Shown here in pieces: positions 9,319-17,176 of a DNA stretch of 64,000 nucleotides. Made by a program: the position numbers and the translations under genes. Every line of letters starts with the position of its first letter. Positions within the stretch are counted from its first letter, which is position 1. The DNA is taken from positions 1 to 64,000 of the forward strand of contig NZ_QVMO01000002.1 of NCBI RefSeq assembly GCF_010501055.1, read 5' to 3'. The stretch is from Dysgonomonas sp. 521 (lineage in GTDB: Bacteria; Bacteroidota; Bacteroidia; Bacteroidales; Dysgonomonadaceae). Under the pieces are notes generated by a model. That model saw nothing but the letters and a program-made list of their open reading frames with translations. It was not told the origin of the DNA and made no database searches.

Positions 9319-9909
9319 TTATTGGGGTTGAAACATAAAATTATCACCAAGAGAAGCTTTATCTTTGTCCGAAATAGGAAGTTTGAGCTTGCTTTCTATG
9401 ATCTCGTAAGCACGTCCAACGGCTGTGATAGTCGCTCCCGGCTCTACCTTAGTACGTGCATAGTTCAGTTTGTTAGCTACGTTTTTAGGAGTTGATCCTC
9501 CTACGGCTGTAGACTCAAAAAGAACCTGGTCTATTGTAACTGCTGCTCCGATTGTAGCACCGACAGTTATAAGGTCGTAATCTGCATTTGTCTTATCAAT
9601 GGCTGTTACCTCTGCGCCTTTTGAACCTGTTCCTAGAAACATACCCACAGAAACCAGGGAGTTTTTAGCAATCTTGTATTCTGTGGCGGTAGCAGTAGCG
9701 GCTTCTACTATGGTAACATTCTTAACAACCTTTACTTTTCTAGTGGCGAAATCCACTGCAATAGGAGCTAATACCGGAATGATAGAACCTTCGACCAAAG
9801 AAGAATCATCCAAATTGAAACCTCCCGAATGACGGAAGACTGTTTCAAAACGGCAAAGTTCTTCGATTACCGGTTCTGCATTCAGGTTATACTTAAATCC
9901 TGCTGGCAT
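9319..9909 (-). CDS. Head decoration / head fibre-like protein
   Basis: A 196-residue protein rich in valine, alanine and threonine, with little charge in the middle, between scaffold and capsid genes. Its place and beta-rich composition are those of a gpD-like decoration or head-fibre protein. The N-terminus (PAGFKYNLNAEPVIEELCRF) is distinct from the rest. Spacing is 2 nt to the scaffold gene and 10 nt to the capsid gene. Confidence 0.55.
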   Translation of the reverse strand: MPAGFKYNLNAEPVIEELCRFETVFRHSGGFNLDDSSLVEGSIIPVLAPIAVDFATRKVKVVKNVTIVEAATATATEYKIAKNSLVSVGMFLGTGSKGAEVTAIDKTNADYDLITVGATIGAAVTIDQVLFESTAVGGSTPKNVANKLNYARTKVEPGATITAVGRAYEIIESKLKLPISDKDKASLGDNFMFQPQ

Positions 9910-9911
9910 AA

Positions 9912-10589
9912 TTAATTTTGATTTTGTTGTTCGACAATTTTTCTTGTACCTGCATTAATAGCGGCTGCGATAATTTCAGAATCTTTCACATCATCGTTTC
10001 CACTTCCCGGAGGCACTGTTTCTCTGAATCCGTTGTTTGTAAGTTCCTGATTGCGTTCGCCCCATTTGGTACTGATTTTTTCAGCCCAAGTATTTACATC
10101 GTTCTCGTCTTTGAAAGTCCGACCATCCAATATGTCAGAAGAGTACCATTCAGGCACTTTCTTTTCGGTAAGTAGGCTTGTTAGTTTTTGAGAGAGCGTT
10201 TCATGCGTTTTTTCAGCTTGTTGCGCTCCAACGGTAGATGCAAGGGTTTGAACCGTTGCAGTCAGCCCCTCAATAGCTTTTTGCCATTCGGGAACTTCCA
10301 CGTCAGGATTCTTTGTTGGTTCGGGGATTGATTTTTTCAATTCCTCGATAGTTTTGTTAAGCTCGGATTCTTTAGCTGTAACAGAACTTGCAGCAACACT
10401 ATTAATATTCGCTTGTACCGCTTGCAATACAGGAACAAACGGCTTAATAGCTTCTGCAATTTGGTTCTCATCGGTGATTTTTTCAACGTCGATAAGACCT
10501 ACATAAGTGTTAATTGTAGCATCCGATACAGAGGTTTTTCCTCCGACCAGAATTGCCGTTTTTAGTGCATTAAAGATTTTTTCTTTCAT
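9912..10589 (-). CDS. Capsid scaffold protein
   Basis: A 225-residue, strongly helical and acidic protein with a coiled-coil middle (residues 70-140) and low aromatic content, just upstream of decoration and capsid genes. These are the usual traits of internal scaffolding proteins, which fill the procapsid and leave before packaging. No protease motif is visible in it. It is separated from the genes on its right by a terminator, so a promoter probably lies within 10590-10618 or read-through occurs. Confidence 0.65.
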   Translation of the reverse strand: MKEKIFNALKTAILVGGKTSVSDATINTYVGLIDVEKITDENQIAEAIKPFVPVLQAVQANINSVAASSVTAKESELNKTIEELKKSIPEPTKNPDVEVPEWQKAIEGLTATVQTLASTVGAQQAEKTHETLSQKLTSLLTEKKVPEWYSSDILDGRTFKDENDVNTWAEKISTKWGERNQELTNNGFRETVPPGSGNDDVKDSEIIAAAINAGTRKIVEQQNQN

Positions 10590-10618
10590 TGCTTATGAAG
10601 ATTTATTAAATAAAAAAA

Positions 10619-10651
10619 GCGTGACTACCCCCGATTTGGGAATAATCACGC
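10619..10651 (-). terminator. Rho-independent terminator
   Basis: GCGTGA at 10619-10624 pairs with TCACGC at 10646-10651, with further CCC/GGG pairing inside. On the minus strand it is followed by T7ATTT. It ends transcription of the 10689-11258 gene before the scaffold gene. Confidence 0.85.
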
Positions 10652-10688
10652 CTAGCTATAATTATCTTATTTTATATGTATGTATATT

Positions 10689-11258
10689 TTAATCCAGTTC
10701 TTTCGCTTTTGTTTCTTTCACGAAATACTTAAAGCTTTTTTTGCTGAATTTATCAAACACGGTTCCACTGTCGTTCTTTTCTACAACTGATAATCCTCGC
10801 TTATTGATAATACATTTAGCTTCTTCTATTGGGATTATATTCCCAAAGTAAACGTAAGAAACCACATCAATGCACTCTGCATCTCCATTGACATCAACAA
10901 TAACTGTATTTGCTTTAGTGGCAAGCGACATAACTTCGTATATTTCCTCAACGCCATTTCCAAACATATGTCTTGTTGAAAAATATTTTATTACCATTGT
11001 TGGGAGGTTCCTCAATATTGATGTTTCAATAACATTGAACTTTCTCCCTAATACATCTTTTATGTCCTTTTTTTCAATTTGAAATTCTTTACATTTTGGA
11101 TACAATCTTTGAACTATTCTTTTTGCTAGCCTAGGATAAATCAATGAGAATTGTATGCTTCTGAGAACATACCCTTTCTCATTGACAATATTATACCCAT
11201 TGAGTATTTCACTCAATTTGCTATTTATAAGATCTTCTTTGTTTGCAAGCTCGCTCAT
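10689..11258 (-). CDS. Unrecognised 189-residue protein
   Basis: A basic, mostly helical soluble protein with no recognised motif. It is flanked by terminators on both sides (10619-10651 and 11365-11393), so it forms its own transcription unit in the accessory island between scaffold and minor head genes. Its composition (AT-rich codons, many Ile/Lys) resembles host-type moron genes more than the head genes around it. Function unknown. Confidence 0.65.
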   Translation of the reverse strand: MSELANKEDLINSKLSEILNGYNIVNEKGYVLRSIQFSLIYPRLAKRIVQRLYPKCKEFQIEKKDIKDVLGRKFNVIETSILRNLPTMVIKYFSTRHMFGNGVEEIYEVMSLATKANTVIVDVNGDAECIDVVSYVYFGNIIPIEEAKCIINKRGLSVVEKNDSGTVFDKFSKKSFKYFVKETKAKELD

Positions 11259-11364
11259 TTACTACAATTTTCCACTAAGTTACTTGCAATAAAAGGTATA
11301 GGAAAGGAATTTAAAGGAGGGGAATAAACAGTTTTGTTTTAGTTTGTGAGTAGGTGCAAAAAGA

Positions 11365-11393
11365 AAAAGACACTCTATAGCAGGGTGTCTTTT
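11365..11393 (-). terminator. Rho-independent terminator
   Basis: AAAAGACAC (11365-11373) pairs with GTGTCTTTT (11385-11393) across an 11-nt loop. It lies downstream of the 11413-11763 gene and has a T-rich tail on the minus strand; the symmetrical A/T ends would also let it work from the plus side. The 11259-11364 stretch holds nothing else I can identify. Confidence 0.8.
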
Positions 11394-11412
11394 AGTGGGG
11401 TGTTTCGGAGTT

Positions 11413-11763
11413 TTATCTTAGCGATGGGGGTGTTGTACTCCTGTATTTATCGTTTATTGCTTTTATATCATCGTATATCGAGACAGGCGCAATAATTCTT
11501 CCATTAGGAGCAATAAGGCCTTCTTTTTTGTAGAACCGTGTAAGATAGAAAGACACATACAATTTATTTGTACTGTTTACTTTCAATCCATATAGGATAA
11601 AAGCAGCATCTAATAAATCTTTAAATTCCACTCTCATATCTCGACAGACACGATCTTCGCCTTTAAATAGGAAAAGTTCTTTCATTACATCAAAACCGTT
11701 AATGCTGTCATATACATCAATCGTTTCTTTATCCACTTTGTCTTTACTTTCTATCTTTTTCAT
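11413..11763 (-). CDS. Unrecognised 116-residue protein
   Basis: A small soluble protein, last gene of the leftward accessory operon that starts near 14111. It has a charged N-terminus and a central helical part (FKDLLDAAFILYGLKV). It ends just before a strong terminator. No known domain recognised. Confidence 0.6.
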   Translation of the reverse strand: MKKIESKDKVDKETIDVYDSINGFDVMKELFLFKGEDRVCRDMRVEFKDLLDAAFILYGLKVNSTNKLYVSFYLTRFYKKEGLIAPNGRIIAPVSIYDDIKAINDKYRSTTPPSLR

Positions 11764-11799
11764 TTCATTTTCAATTTATATTCAATAAAACCTTTTCTG

Positions 11800-11997
11800 C
11801 TATTTGTGCCTTAAATAATGATTATCAGTTAATATATCGTTATCAGGGTCAAGGATAGACACAAGTTCAAAGACAAGACCTTCGGTTATATTCATTGCAT
11901 ATTGGTCATTTATGGCACGTCCTAGTTTTATGATTACTTTAGCTCGCGTCTCTTTGCTCACTTCTTCCATTCGGAAAACATCAATAATACTTTTCAT
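11800..11997 (-). CDS. Small conserved phage protein, paralogue of 29966-30163
   Basis: A 65-residue acidic protein beginning KSIIDVFRMEE. It is clearly homologous to the 29966-30163 product: the motif ITEGLVFELVSILDPDND is shared without change, and overall roughly three quarters of residues match. Having two diverged copies 18 kb apart in one phage is unusual. Probably a soluble, mostly helical protein; function unknown. Confidence 0.7.
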   Translation of the reverse strand: MKSIIDVFRMEEVSKETRAKVIIKLGRAINDQYAMNITEGLVFELVSILDPDNDILTDNHYLRHK

Positions 11998-12000
11998 ATC

Positions 12001-12225
12001 TCAATCTATAAATCCATTCAACGTTAAGCTATCAAGATCGCAAAGCATCCTTAGCGCCTTACCGTCCTTTTCCACATATACAGGCTGTTTGCCGTTGATA
12101 AGACTATCTTTGTGATAAGTCCTACCTTTTAAGCCTGTTTTAGTCGTTACCAGATAACCAGAATTAGAATGACTATCTGTCATACGTTCACAGAACCAGA
12201 TATCATCGGGGGTTAGTTCGCTCAT
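12001..12225 (-). CDS. Small protein with toprim-free beta fold, unknown
   Basis: A 74-residue protein overlapping the upstream frame by 4 bases (ATGA). It contains aromatic and charged residues (DDIWFCERM, GLKGRTYHKD) and reads like a small beta-barrel. No motif identified. Its place in a tight chain of coupled genes (11800-14111) supports it being real. Confidence 0.55.
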   Translation of the reverse strand: MSELTPDDIWFCERMTDSHSNSGYLVTTKTGLKGRTYHKDSLINGKQPVYVEKDGKALRMLCDLDSLTLNGFID

Positions 12226-12449
12226 GTCTTTAAGTTTTTATAATTTTCAAAAGCTTCTTTAAATAATATATCTTGCAGATTAGAGAACTCGATAAATAGC
12301 TGTTCGCTGTCTGATTGAGCCATATCGTGCCACAAAACTGACTCTTCCATTTCGCCACTTAAATACATACCCAAATCTAAATACCTCGCAACATTATCGC
12401 TACTGCTATAATATGGGTGATAGGTTTCTATAAATAATTGTAAATTCAT
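12222..12449 (-). CDS. Small acidic protein, unknown
   Basis: A 75-residue protein with an acidic, aromatic-rich N-terminal half and a helical C-terminal half. It overlaps the downstream gene by 4 bases and is 3 nt from the upstream one, so it belongs to the accessory operon. No recognised family. Confidence 0.5.
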   Translation of the reverse strand: MNLQLFIETYHPYYSSSDNVARYLDLGMYLSGEMEESVLWHDMAQSDSEQLFIEFSNLQDILFKEAFENYKNLKT

Positions 12450-12452
12450 ATC

Positions 12453-12644
12453 TCATTCTTCTACATATTCGTTGTAAAAAATACTGATAGTTATGTTTTT
12501 CTCGCATTCTGATTGCAGGATATTGAGAATTACACATTTGCCATCTTTGGTGTTTTCGGCAAGCCATTCGTTTATTGATGCTTGAAAATCGAATTGTAGT
12601 CTACCGTTACTTCTGAAAATCTTTACTTTTAATTGATGTGTCAT
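12453..12644 (-). CDS. Small protein, unknown
   Basis: A 63-residue protein beginning MTHQLKVKIF, predicted as alternating beta strands with one helix (INEWLAENTKDGK). Member of the accessory chain; no known domain recognised. Confidence 0.5.
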   Translation of the reverse strand: MTHQLKVKIFRSNGRLQFDFQASINEWLAENTKDGKCVILNILQSECEKNITISIFYNEYVEE

Positions 12645-12650
12645 GATTAT

Positions 12651-12905
12651 TTATTTTTCAAGTTGTTTCGTAAAATCGTTTAATAACTCTTTATATCTTT
12701 TTTCGCAGGCATCTAAACCACAATAGTTTTCTAAATATGTAGCAAAAGCGGCAACCGCTTTGCCTTTCATTACATTTGCACCTGAAAGGAAGCCGAGTTC
12801 AACAGGTCGGGCTATATTTGTATTTGGGAAGCCGACAGCTTTATTTGATTTTTCAGCATATTCTTTCGCTCGTTTTTCGATTGAGGATAATTCTTTATTT
12901 GCCAT
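12651..12905 (-). CDS. Small helical protein, unknown
   Basis: An 84-residue basic helical protein starting MANKELSSIEKRAKEYAEKS. The middle has a GFLSGANVM turn between two helices. It follows the upstream gene by 4 nt. Similar short proteins are common in Bacteroidetes phages, but I cannot assign a role. Confidence 0.5.
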   Translation of the reverse strand: MANKELSSIEKRAKEYAEKSNKAVGFPNTNIARPVELGFLSGANVMKGKAVAAFATYLENYCGLDACEKRYKELLNDFTKQLEK

Positions 12906-12909
12906 TATG

Positions 12910-13143
12910 TTATTGTCTTATTTGTTTTAGTAATTTATTTAATCCACGCCCAGATATAACACCTTTACCTGTATGCCAACCCGAATAAGGAAATAACTTA
13001 ACGGTATTGCCGTTAAACTCAAATCGTATTTCTGTATCATTCTCGAAGCTTATCTCATAACCTAATTTTTGAATTTGCTCTTTTGCATAAGCCATTCTTT
13101 TAGGTTCTAATTCTTTTTGTCGTTCTATATCTAATCGTGCCAT
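12910..13143 (-). CDS. Small protein with PCQ-like beta fold, unknown
   Basis: A 77-residue protein: a charged helix (DIERQKELEPKRMAYAKEQI) followed by beta strands ending in GWHTGKGVISGRGLNKLLKQI. The glycine-rich C-terminal part recalls small phage proteins of unknown role. It lies 4 nt from its neighbours in the accessory operon. Confidence 0.5.
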   Translation of the reverse strand: MARLDIERQKELEPKRMAYAKEQIQKLGYEISFENDTEIRFEFNGNTVKLFPYSGWHTGKGVISGRGLNKLLKQIRQ

Positions 13144-13147
13144 ATTT

Positions 13148-13396
13148 TTACAAATAATTTTCTCTTTTGCCCTTTTCGGGATTCAATGATAATTGACCTT
13201 TGTTTAACAGGTGATAACCTACATTGAGGCTAAAACCGCCTTGACCTCTATTGCCTTTCTCGGTATAATACACATACTGAATTGTATTCGTGTACTTATT
13301 GTATTTAGGTCTGAAAGAACCTATCTTTTGACTACCCTTTACCATGATATAGCCGTAAAGGGTAGGTTTGGTTTGAAGTAGGTTGAATAGCGTCAT
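13148..13396 (-). CDS. Small basic protein, unknown
   Basis: An 82-residue basic protein with beta-strand pattern (YGYIMVKGSQKIGSF). I chose ATG 13396 because it overlaps the stop of the small upstream gene as ATGA. The upstream in-frame ATG at 13426 would extend into that gene. No known family. Confidence 0.5.
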   Translation of the reverse strand: MTLFNLLQTKPTLYGYIMVKGSQKIGSFRPKYNKYTNTIQYVYYTEKGNRGQGGFSLNVGYHLLNKGQLSLNPEKGKRENYL

Positions 13397-13563
13397 GATT
13401 CTGATAATTTTACATATTGCAAACATGCAACGAACTCATTACTATCTCTAAAGGTTATGACTGCGACATTGCCCGATCTAATTATTTTGCAAAAGTCACC
13501 TTTGTACGAATTGAGTTCTTCTAAAAACTCATCATAATTTGTGAAATGATAAATCTGTTTCAT
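13393..13563 (-). CDS. Small acidic protein (56 residues), unknown
   Basis: Reading frame MKQIYHFTNYDEFLEEL... ends at a TGA that overlaps the next start (ATGA at 13393-13396). Its start lies 3 nt after the WYL_2-type gene. The compact spacing on both sides supports it as a gene. No motif recognised. Confidence 0.55.
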   Translation of the reverse strand: MKQIYHFTNYDEFLEELNSYKGDFCKIIRSGNVAVITFRDSNEFVACLQYVKLSES

Positions 13564-13565
13564 TA

Positions 13566-13889
13566 CTATATATTTATAATATTATAATTTGCTTTCTTGA
13601 AACAGCGATATTCTTGTACTTCTGTATCGAAGTATGTTTGTACTGTGTCGTTTGATTTTCTTTCGCCCTTTGTTTCAGGCAAAACAGATTCTTGAAGTGT
13701 GCCATAGGCTTCACGAGTCGAACCATCTACCTTTTTGAAGTAGAACTTCACAATTTTACTTTTCATAGCAATTTTCAGTTTTATATTAACCCAAGCTACC
13801 TTTAACGCTTCACTCATAGAAAAACCATTTCTACGCACAAATTGCCATGCGAGCGACATTACTGATCTTAATACTTCTTTTGTTTTCAT
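13566..13889 (-). CDS. WYL_2 (Sm-like SH3 beta-barrel, DUF2693) family protein
   Basis: A 107-residue protein with the layout of this Bacteroidetes family: an N-terminal helical part (LAWQFVRRNGFSMSEALKVA), then IVKFYFKKVDGSTREAYGT and VQTYFDTEVQEYRCFKKAN, which form the SH3-like barrel. The helical motif also occurs alone in the 24209-24436 gene. Presumed nucleic-acid-associated or regulatory; common on mobile elements. Function not established. Confidence 0.7.
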   Translation of the reverse strand: MKTKEVLRSVMSLAWQFVRRNGFSMSEALKVAWVNIKLKIAMKSKIVKFYFKKVDGSTREAYGTLQESVLPETKGERKSNDTVQTYFDTEVQEYRCFKKANYNIINI

Positions 13890-13907
13890 TGTCGTGTGAT
13901 TATATTG

Positions 13908-14111
13908 TTAGATTACTTCTACTGCTTCTACTTTATATGAATTAGCTATGTAACAGCCAGCTTCTTTATCATCTTGTTCGTAGACAGGTATCAATTCTAA
14001 AGCTTCGCTTTCAAATCTTAGAACTTCTGATACTTCATTGCCTGTGATTGTATCTACTACTACGAATCTTGTTTTTGTTGAACTTGCTATTCTCATATCT
14101 GTTGTTATCAA
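13908..14111 (-). CDS. Small protein, first gene of leftward accessory operon
   Basis: A 67-residue acidic protein with beta strands (TKTRFVVVDTITGNEV). It is divergent from the XRE regulator at 14280, and the AT-rich interval 14112-14279 holds the shared promoter/operator region, so its expression is likely controlled by that regulator. No known family. Confidence 0.5.
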   Translation of the reverse strand: MITTDMRIASSTKTRFVVVDTITGNEVSEVLRFESEALELIPVYEQDDKEAGCYIANSYKVEAVEVI

Positions 14112-14249
14112 TAATTCAAACTATGTTTTTATTTTCTTTATACAAATATCAATATATAATTTGAAATGCACAAATATTTTTCAATAAATTTTCAAATTAT
14201 TTTTTGATTTATTTATCAATACATATAGTTATAGTTTGAAAACAAGTAC

Positions 14250-14274
14250 TATATTTGCATCAAACTATAGTTTG
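14250..14274 (+). promoter_or_regulatory. Promoter -7 box and palindromic operator of the 14280 regulator
   Basis: TATATTTG (14250-14257) fits the Bacteroidetes -7 pattern TAnnTTTG. CAAACTATAGTTTG (14261-14274) is a perfect 14-bp palindrome just before the ATG. A half copy (ATAGTTTGAAAA) lies at 14231-14242. Autoregulation by the XRE protein at 14280 is the likely reading. Confidence 0.6.
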
Positions 14275-14279
14275 AAAAT

Positions 14280-14555
14280 ATGTTATTAGAAAGAGTAAAA
14301 TCAATCTGCGACGAAAAAGGCATAACGCTAAAGATTCTCGCAGAGAAAAGGATGAATATAACCTATCAGGCGTTATACGCTGCGTTATCAGGAAACCCCA
14401 CCATAGGAAAGGTGAAAGATATTGCCAACGCTCTTGGAGTTGATTATATAGAGCTTCTTGAAGAAAGATCAGAAGTGAAAATATTAATCGAATATCAGGG
14501 AGAAACCAAACGTATAACCGAAACTGATTTAATTAAACTTTTTAATGAGAAATAA
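14280..14555 (+). CDS. XRE-family regulator (small CI/Cro-like)
   Basis: A 91-residue protein with an N-terminal helix-turn-helix (ITLKILAEKRMNITYQALYAALSGNPTIG, in which turn and recognition helices are clear) and a short C-terminal beta/helix tail. It is 6 nt past its palindromic operator and starts a four-gene plus-strand cassette inserted in the otherwise leftward late region. It resembles the 24593-24874 regulator in length and layout (NPTxxxVxxIAxxxGVDxxEL), so the two are distant paralogues. Confidence 0.8.
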   Translation: MLLERVKSICDEKGITLKILAEKRMNITYQALYAALSGNPTIGKVKDIANALGVDYIELLEERSEVKILIEYQGETKRITETDLIKLFNEK

Positions 14556-14557
14556 AT

Positions 14558-14773
14558 ATGAATACGAAAGAGTTTTTCAAAGAAGCAATTATTCAAAAAC
14601 TAGAAAATGAATATAAAGGTGTTACTCGTTATGCTAACATATATAACATGTATAGTAAAGATTTTACGGTATCCCAAACTATATTCATTGAAGCTTTAAA
14701 TGAATTGGAGACAGAAGGTAAAATAATAGTTTCCCAAAATCGAAATTTCATTGAACTCCCAAATAGAAGATAG
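14558..14773 (+). CDS. Small winged-helix-like protein
   Basis: A 71-residue basic protein 2 nt after the XRE gene. The pattern of helices followed by ALNELETEGKIIVSQNRNFIELP looks like a winged-helix domain. It may be a second DNA-binding protein of the cassette. Assignment is by eye. Confidence 0.5.
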   Translation: MNTKEFFKEAIIQKLENEYKGVTRYANIYNMYSKDFTVSQTIFIEALNELETEGKIIVSQNRNFIELPNRR

Positions 14774-14782
14774 CCAATAACC

Positions 14783-15172
14783 ATGACCGAATTAGAACAA
14801 TATCAAAAAACGACTGAACTCCTGAATATGCAGGGAGAAAAGCCAACCGATGAACAGGTACAGGAGACAATCTCAATCATTAACGATAGATTGGCGTATA
14901 AACCTATCAACCGGCACGTAAATGCAGCCGTAAAAGAGGGCTATTTGAAAGCAGTCGAAATACTCGAAAGCAAAGAAGTCGATTTCAATAAAGTGGATGC
15001 TTCAGGCCTCAAAACTGTGCAAGGTCGTGCGATTGCTTCCCTCGCTTGTGATTATTTAGTGGGGTTATGCGCTAAAAATACGCTCCTTATGGTCCCGCTC
15101 AAAGATGAAACTTGGGGCAAGCATAAGAGAGAATTAGAAGATAAGTTAGGAATAAAGGAGGTTGAGTTATGA
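14783..15172 (+). CDS. Unrecognised helical protein of the plus-strand cassette
   Basis: A 129-residue, mostly helical acidic protein. It overlaps the next gene by 4 bases (ATGA at 15169-15172). No signal peptide or membrane segment. The G+C is slightly higher than in the regulator upstream. Function unknown. Confidence 0.55.
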   Translation: MTELEQYQKTTELLNMQGEKPTDEQVQETISIINDRLAYKPINRHVNAAVKEGYLKAVEILESKEVDFNKVDASGLKTVQGRAIASLACDYLVGLCAKNTLLMVPLKDETWGKHKRELEDKLGIKEVEL

Positions 15173-15318
15173 GCATCCAAGAAGAAATAATAGAATTACG
15201 GGCGACTATTGAGCAGTTCGCCAAAGCTAATAATTTGACTATTGATGAAGCTTGCAAATTGTTACTAATGAAAGGCAAAGACGTGCAAAATGAAGTGAAA
15301 GAGCAGACAGACCTATAA
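15169..15318 (+). CDS. Small helical protein (49 residues), last of plus-strand cassette
   Basis: Frame begins ATG at 15169 overlapping the previous stop and ends with TAA at 15316-15318. The product MSIQEEIIELRATIEQFAK... is a compact two-helix protein. It ends convergent with the minor head gene, overlapping it by 6 bases with no terminator between them. Confidence 0.55.
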   Translation: MSIQEEIIELRATIEQFAKANNLTIDEACKLLLMKGKDVQNEVKEQTDL

Positions 15319-16236
15319 TTCTATCACTGGCATCTCCGGTTGTTTAGGTACATAGCTCTCATCTTCCAATATCCTATCAAATTCTTCATCAGAGCATAAT
15401 ATAGGGATGGTAACACACATGCACATGACGTGAAATCCGCTAAACTTAAACGTCTTAGGAAATACAAGACCATTCATAGCCGTACATATTGGACATATTG
15501 TGGCAACTCTATTTGAATTTTGAATGCGATAGCCTATAACAGCGGGGTTTTGCTGAAATCTTAGATACTCCGCCTCCCTGTAAGCCCTATTAATTTCATT
15601 TCTTGCGAGACGAAGGGCATTTTGATAGGAAGATCGGTAGACTCCACGCCCCGGATTAAATTTCAAATCCTTTGGAGAAACTCTTAAATCTCCGAATTTA
15701 TCTCTAACACGTCTAATCCGTGAATTTGAATCTAACAGATATTTTTTAATGTCTTTCGCTAAAGACTTCGCAGACTGGCCATTGCTAACAGCCGCATTCA
15801 AAGCAGATTCAAGTTCATTTCTCAAATTAGCGTTTGAGTTCCACACCCTATCAGATAGGGTCAAGCCTTTAATTTTGCTTTCTCTGAAAGTTTTTAAAGC
15901 TTTTCCGTTGTGTGGTTTAAAAGCCCTTGGAGTTACTTTATTTCTTTTACCGAATACTTGATCTACCAAAGTATCGTTCTTCTCATTTGACAAAGCCCAG
16001 ACCTCCGTAGTGCGATTGTTTACATACAAGAATAACCGGACATTGACTTTATTAATCAAATCATCTGCTTTCTTTTTTATTGCAGGGTGATTTTTGAATA
16101 AGAAGTATTCTTTATCGGAAATACCGGCTAAAGATGCAGCAACGACAAGATCATCTACTAAATTGCCATAGATATTTTCGAGGTCTTTTAGTATTCGGAG
16201 TTGAGTTTCTTTATATTTTTTGTCGTATTTGTTCAT
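15313..16236 (-). CDS. Minor head protein (SPP1 gp7 / Mu gpF type)
   Basis: A 307-residue protein with the phage head morphogenesis layout. A long helical N-terminal part is followed by ALRLARNEINRAYREAEY near 215 and the zinc-type motif ICPICTAMNG with a second FHVMCMCVTIP at the end. These Cys/His clusters are typical of the family. The protein binds the portal and helps early capsid assembly or DNA ejection. Its gene lies in the head operon but is cut off from the scaffold gene by the 10.7-15.3 kb accessory island. Confidence 0.85.
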   Translation of the reverse strand: MNKYDKKYKETQLRILKDLENIYGNLVDDLVVAASLAGISDKEYFLFKNHPAIKKKADDLINKVNVRLFLYVNNRTTEVWALSNEKNDTLVDQVFGKRNKVTPRAFKPHNGKALKTFRESKIKGLTLSDRVWNSNANLRNELESALNAAVSNGQSAKSLAKDIKKYLLDSNSRIRRVRDKFGDLRVSPKDLKFNPGRGVYRSSYQNALRLARNEINRAYREAEYLRFQQNPAVIGYRIQNSNRVATICPICTAMNGLVFPKTFKFSGFHVMCMCVTIPILCSDEEFDRILEDESYVPKQPEMPVIEL

Positions 16237-16703
16237 ATATTACAGAAGAAAATATCTTTATTATAGAAATCTCGAAAGCTGAATAATCCGTACACCTTTG
16301 GGTAATAAGACTTCAATTCAGTCCAGTCATAGAGATAAAAAGGTTCATCGAGTAAACTATCGCAAACCTCTATCGTTTGCCCTGAACGCCCACCGTTATG
16401 CATCTTGATACCTATCATGTGGTTTTTTTCCCTTGTTGCTTGAATCGAAATAAGAGCAGGCCAGTAAAGAACGTTACTTTCAAATTTTATATCTATTTTC
16501 GGGAGTGAAACGAGTTTCCCTGTATATTTTAGTGTATCAATCCAAAAGGAGTGACCATCTTGAAATAACCAGTTCGTAATTTGACCAATATTGTTGCCAG
16601 CTTTGCTTAGCTCTAATCGTTCGTCCGTTACGAAGTTTTCTAAATTAATAACATTTGCAACTGAGTACAGTCCACAACCATAACCTCTTTCTTGTGTTAG
16701 CAT
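16233..16703 (-). CDS. C39-like cysteine peptidase domain protein in the head module
   Basis: A 156-residue protein beginning ERGYGCGLYSVANVI, the classic N-terminal Cys motif of papain-like/C39 peptidases (Cys10). A His at about 95 (NHMIGI) and an Asp at about 115 (CDSLLDEPF) complete a possible Cys-His-Asp triad. There is no transporter part. It sits between portal and minor head genes with 4-base overlaps, so it may act as a head maturation protease or process another phage protein. The fold call is good; the role is inference. Confidence 0.65.
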   Translation of the reverse strand: MLTQERGYGCGLYSVANVINLENFVTDERLELSKAGNNIGQITNWLFQDGHSFWIDTLKYTGKLVSLPKIDIKFESNVLYWPALISIQATREKNHMIGIKMHNGGRSGQTIEVCDSLLDEPFYLYDWTELKSYYPKVYGLFSFRDFYNKDIFFCNI

Positions 16704-16870
16704 TGTTTTTCGAATAAAGTTTTAAAGAATACTTTCACCCACATACATGACGCTTTAGTAAACACTTTTACCCACAACCAAGCAATATACCATTTGCGAG
16801 GCTGAATATTTACAGATAATCTACTACCTATTGAGGGAGCTTGTGATATTTTGAATTTAAGTAGGTTCAT
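16697..16870 (-). CDS. Small basic protein (57 residues)
   Basis: Frame MNLLKFKISQAPSIG... from ATG 16870 to TAA at 16697-16699, which overlaps the start of the peptidase gene. The product is basic and tryptophan-rich with a hydrophobic centre (WYIAWLWVKVF), so it may be membrane-associated. Coupled to the gene downstream. No family recognised. Confidence 0.5.
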   Translation of the reverse strand: MNLLKFKISQAPSIGSRLSVNIQPRKWYIAWLWVKVFTKASCMWVKVFFKTLFEKQC

Positions 16871-16872
16871 AA

Positions 16873-16965
16873 TTAAATAGACTTCCGTTTACCGCTTTTG
16901 TATCTTCTCGTTGGTCTATTCTCTCTGTGATATAGAGAGCGGAGGAAATTTAGGATTGCTTTCAT
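16873..16965 (-). CDS. Very small basic protein (30 residues)
   Basis: Frame MKAILNFLRSLYHRENRP... starting at an ATGA overlap with the stop of the 16962-17165 gene and ending 2 nt before the next start. Arg/Lys-rich C-terminus. The coupling is the only evidence that it is translated. Confidence 0.4.
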   Translation of the reverse strand: MKAILNFLRSLYHRENRPTRRYKSGKRKSI

Positions 16966-17165
16966 TTGTTATCTTTTTTTATTCTTTCATTAAATCTCAT
17001 TACCAACTCACCGACCAATAAATCATAGTCGCTATCAGGTTTTGCAGGGATATGCCTTGTGGGTATTTCCCTCTTTTGGAACATTTCATCTGTCATTTTA
17101 TCTACCTTTTCGAGTAGTTCTTCATCTGACAGCTTGCATAATCTAAATGATACAATTGAGTTCAT
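16962..17165 (-). CDS. Small helical protein
   Basis: A 67-residue soluble protein (MNSIVSFRLCKLSDEELLEKVDKM...) with two charged helices. It is coupled to the following small gene. Located between portal and peptidase genes. No recognised family. Confidence 0.5.
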   Translation of the reverse strand: MNSIVSFRLCKLSDEELLEKVDKMTDEMFQKREIPTRHIPAKPDSDYDLLVGELVMRFNERIKKDNK

Positions 17166-17176
17166 GTTGGTTCAAT

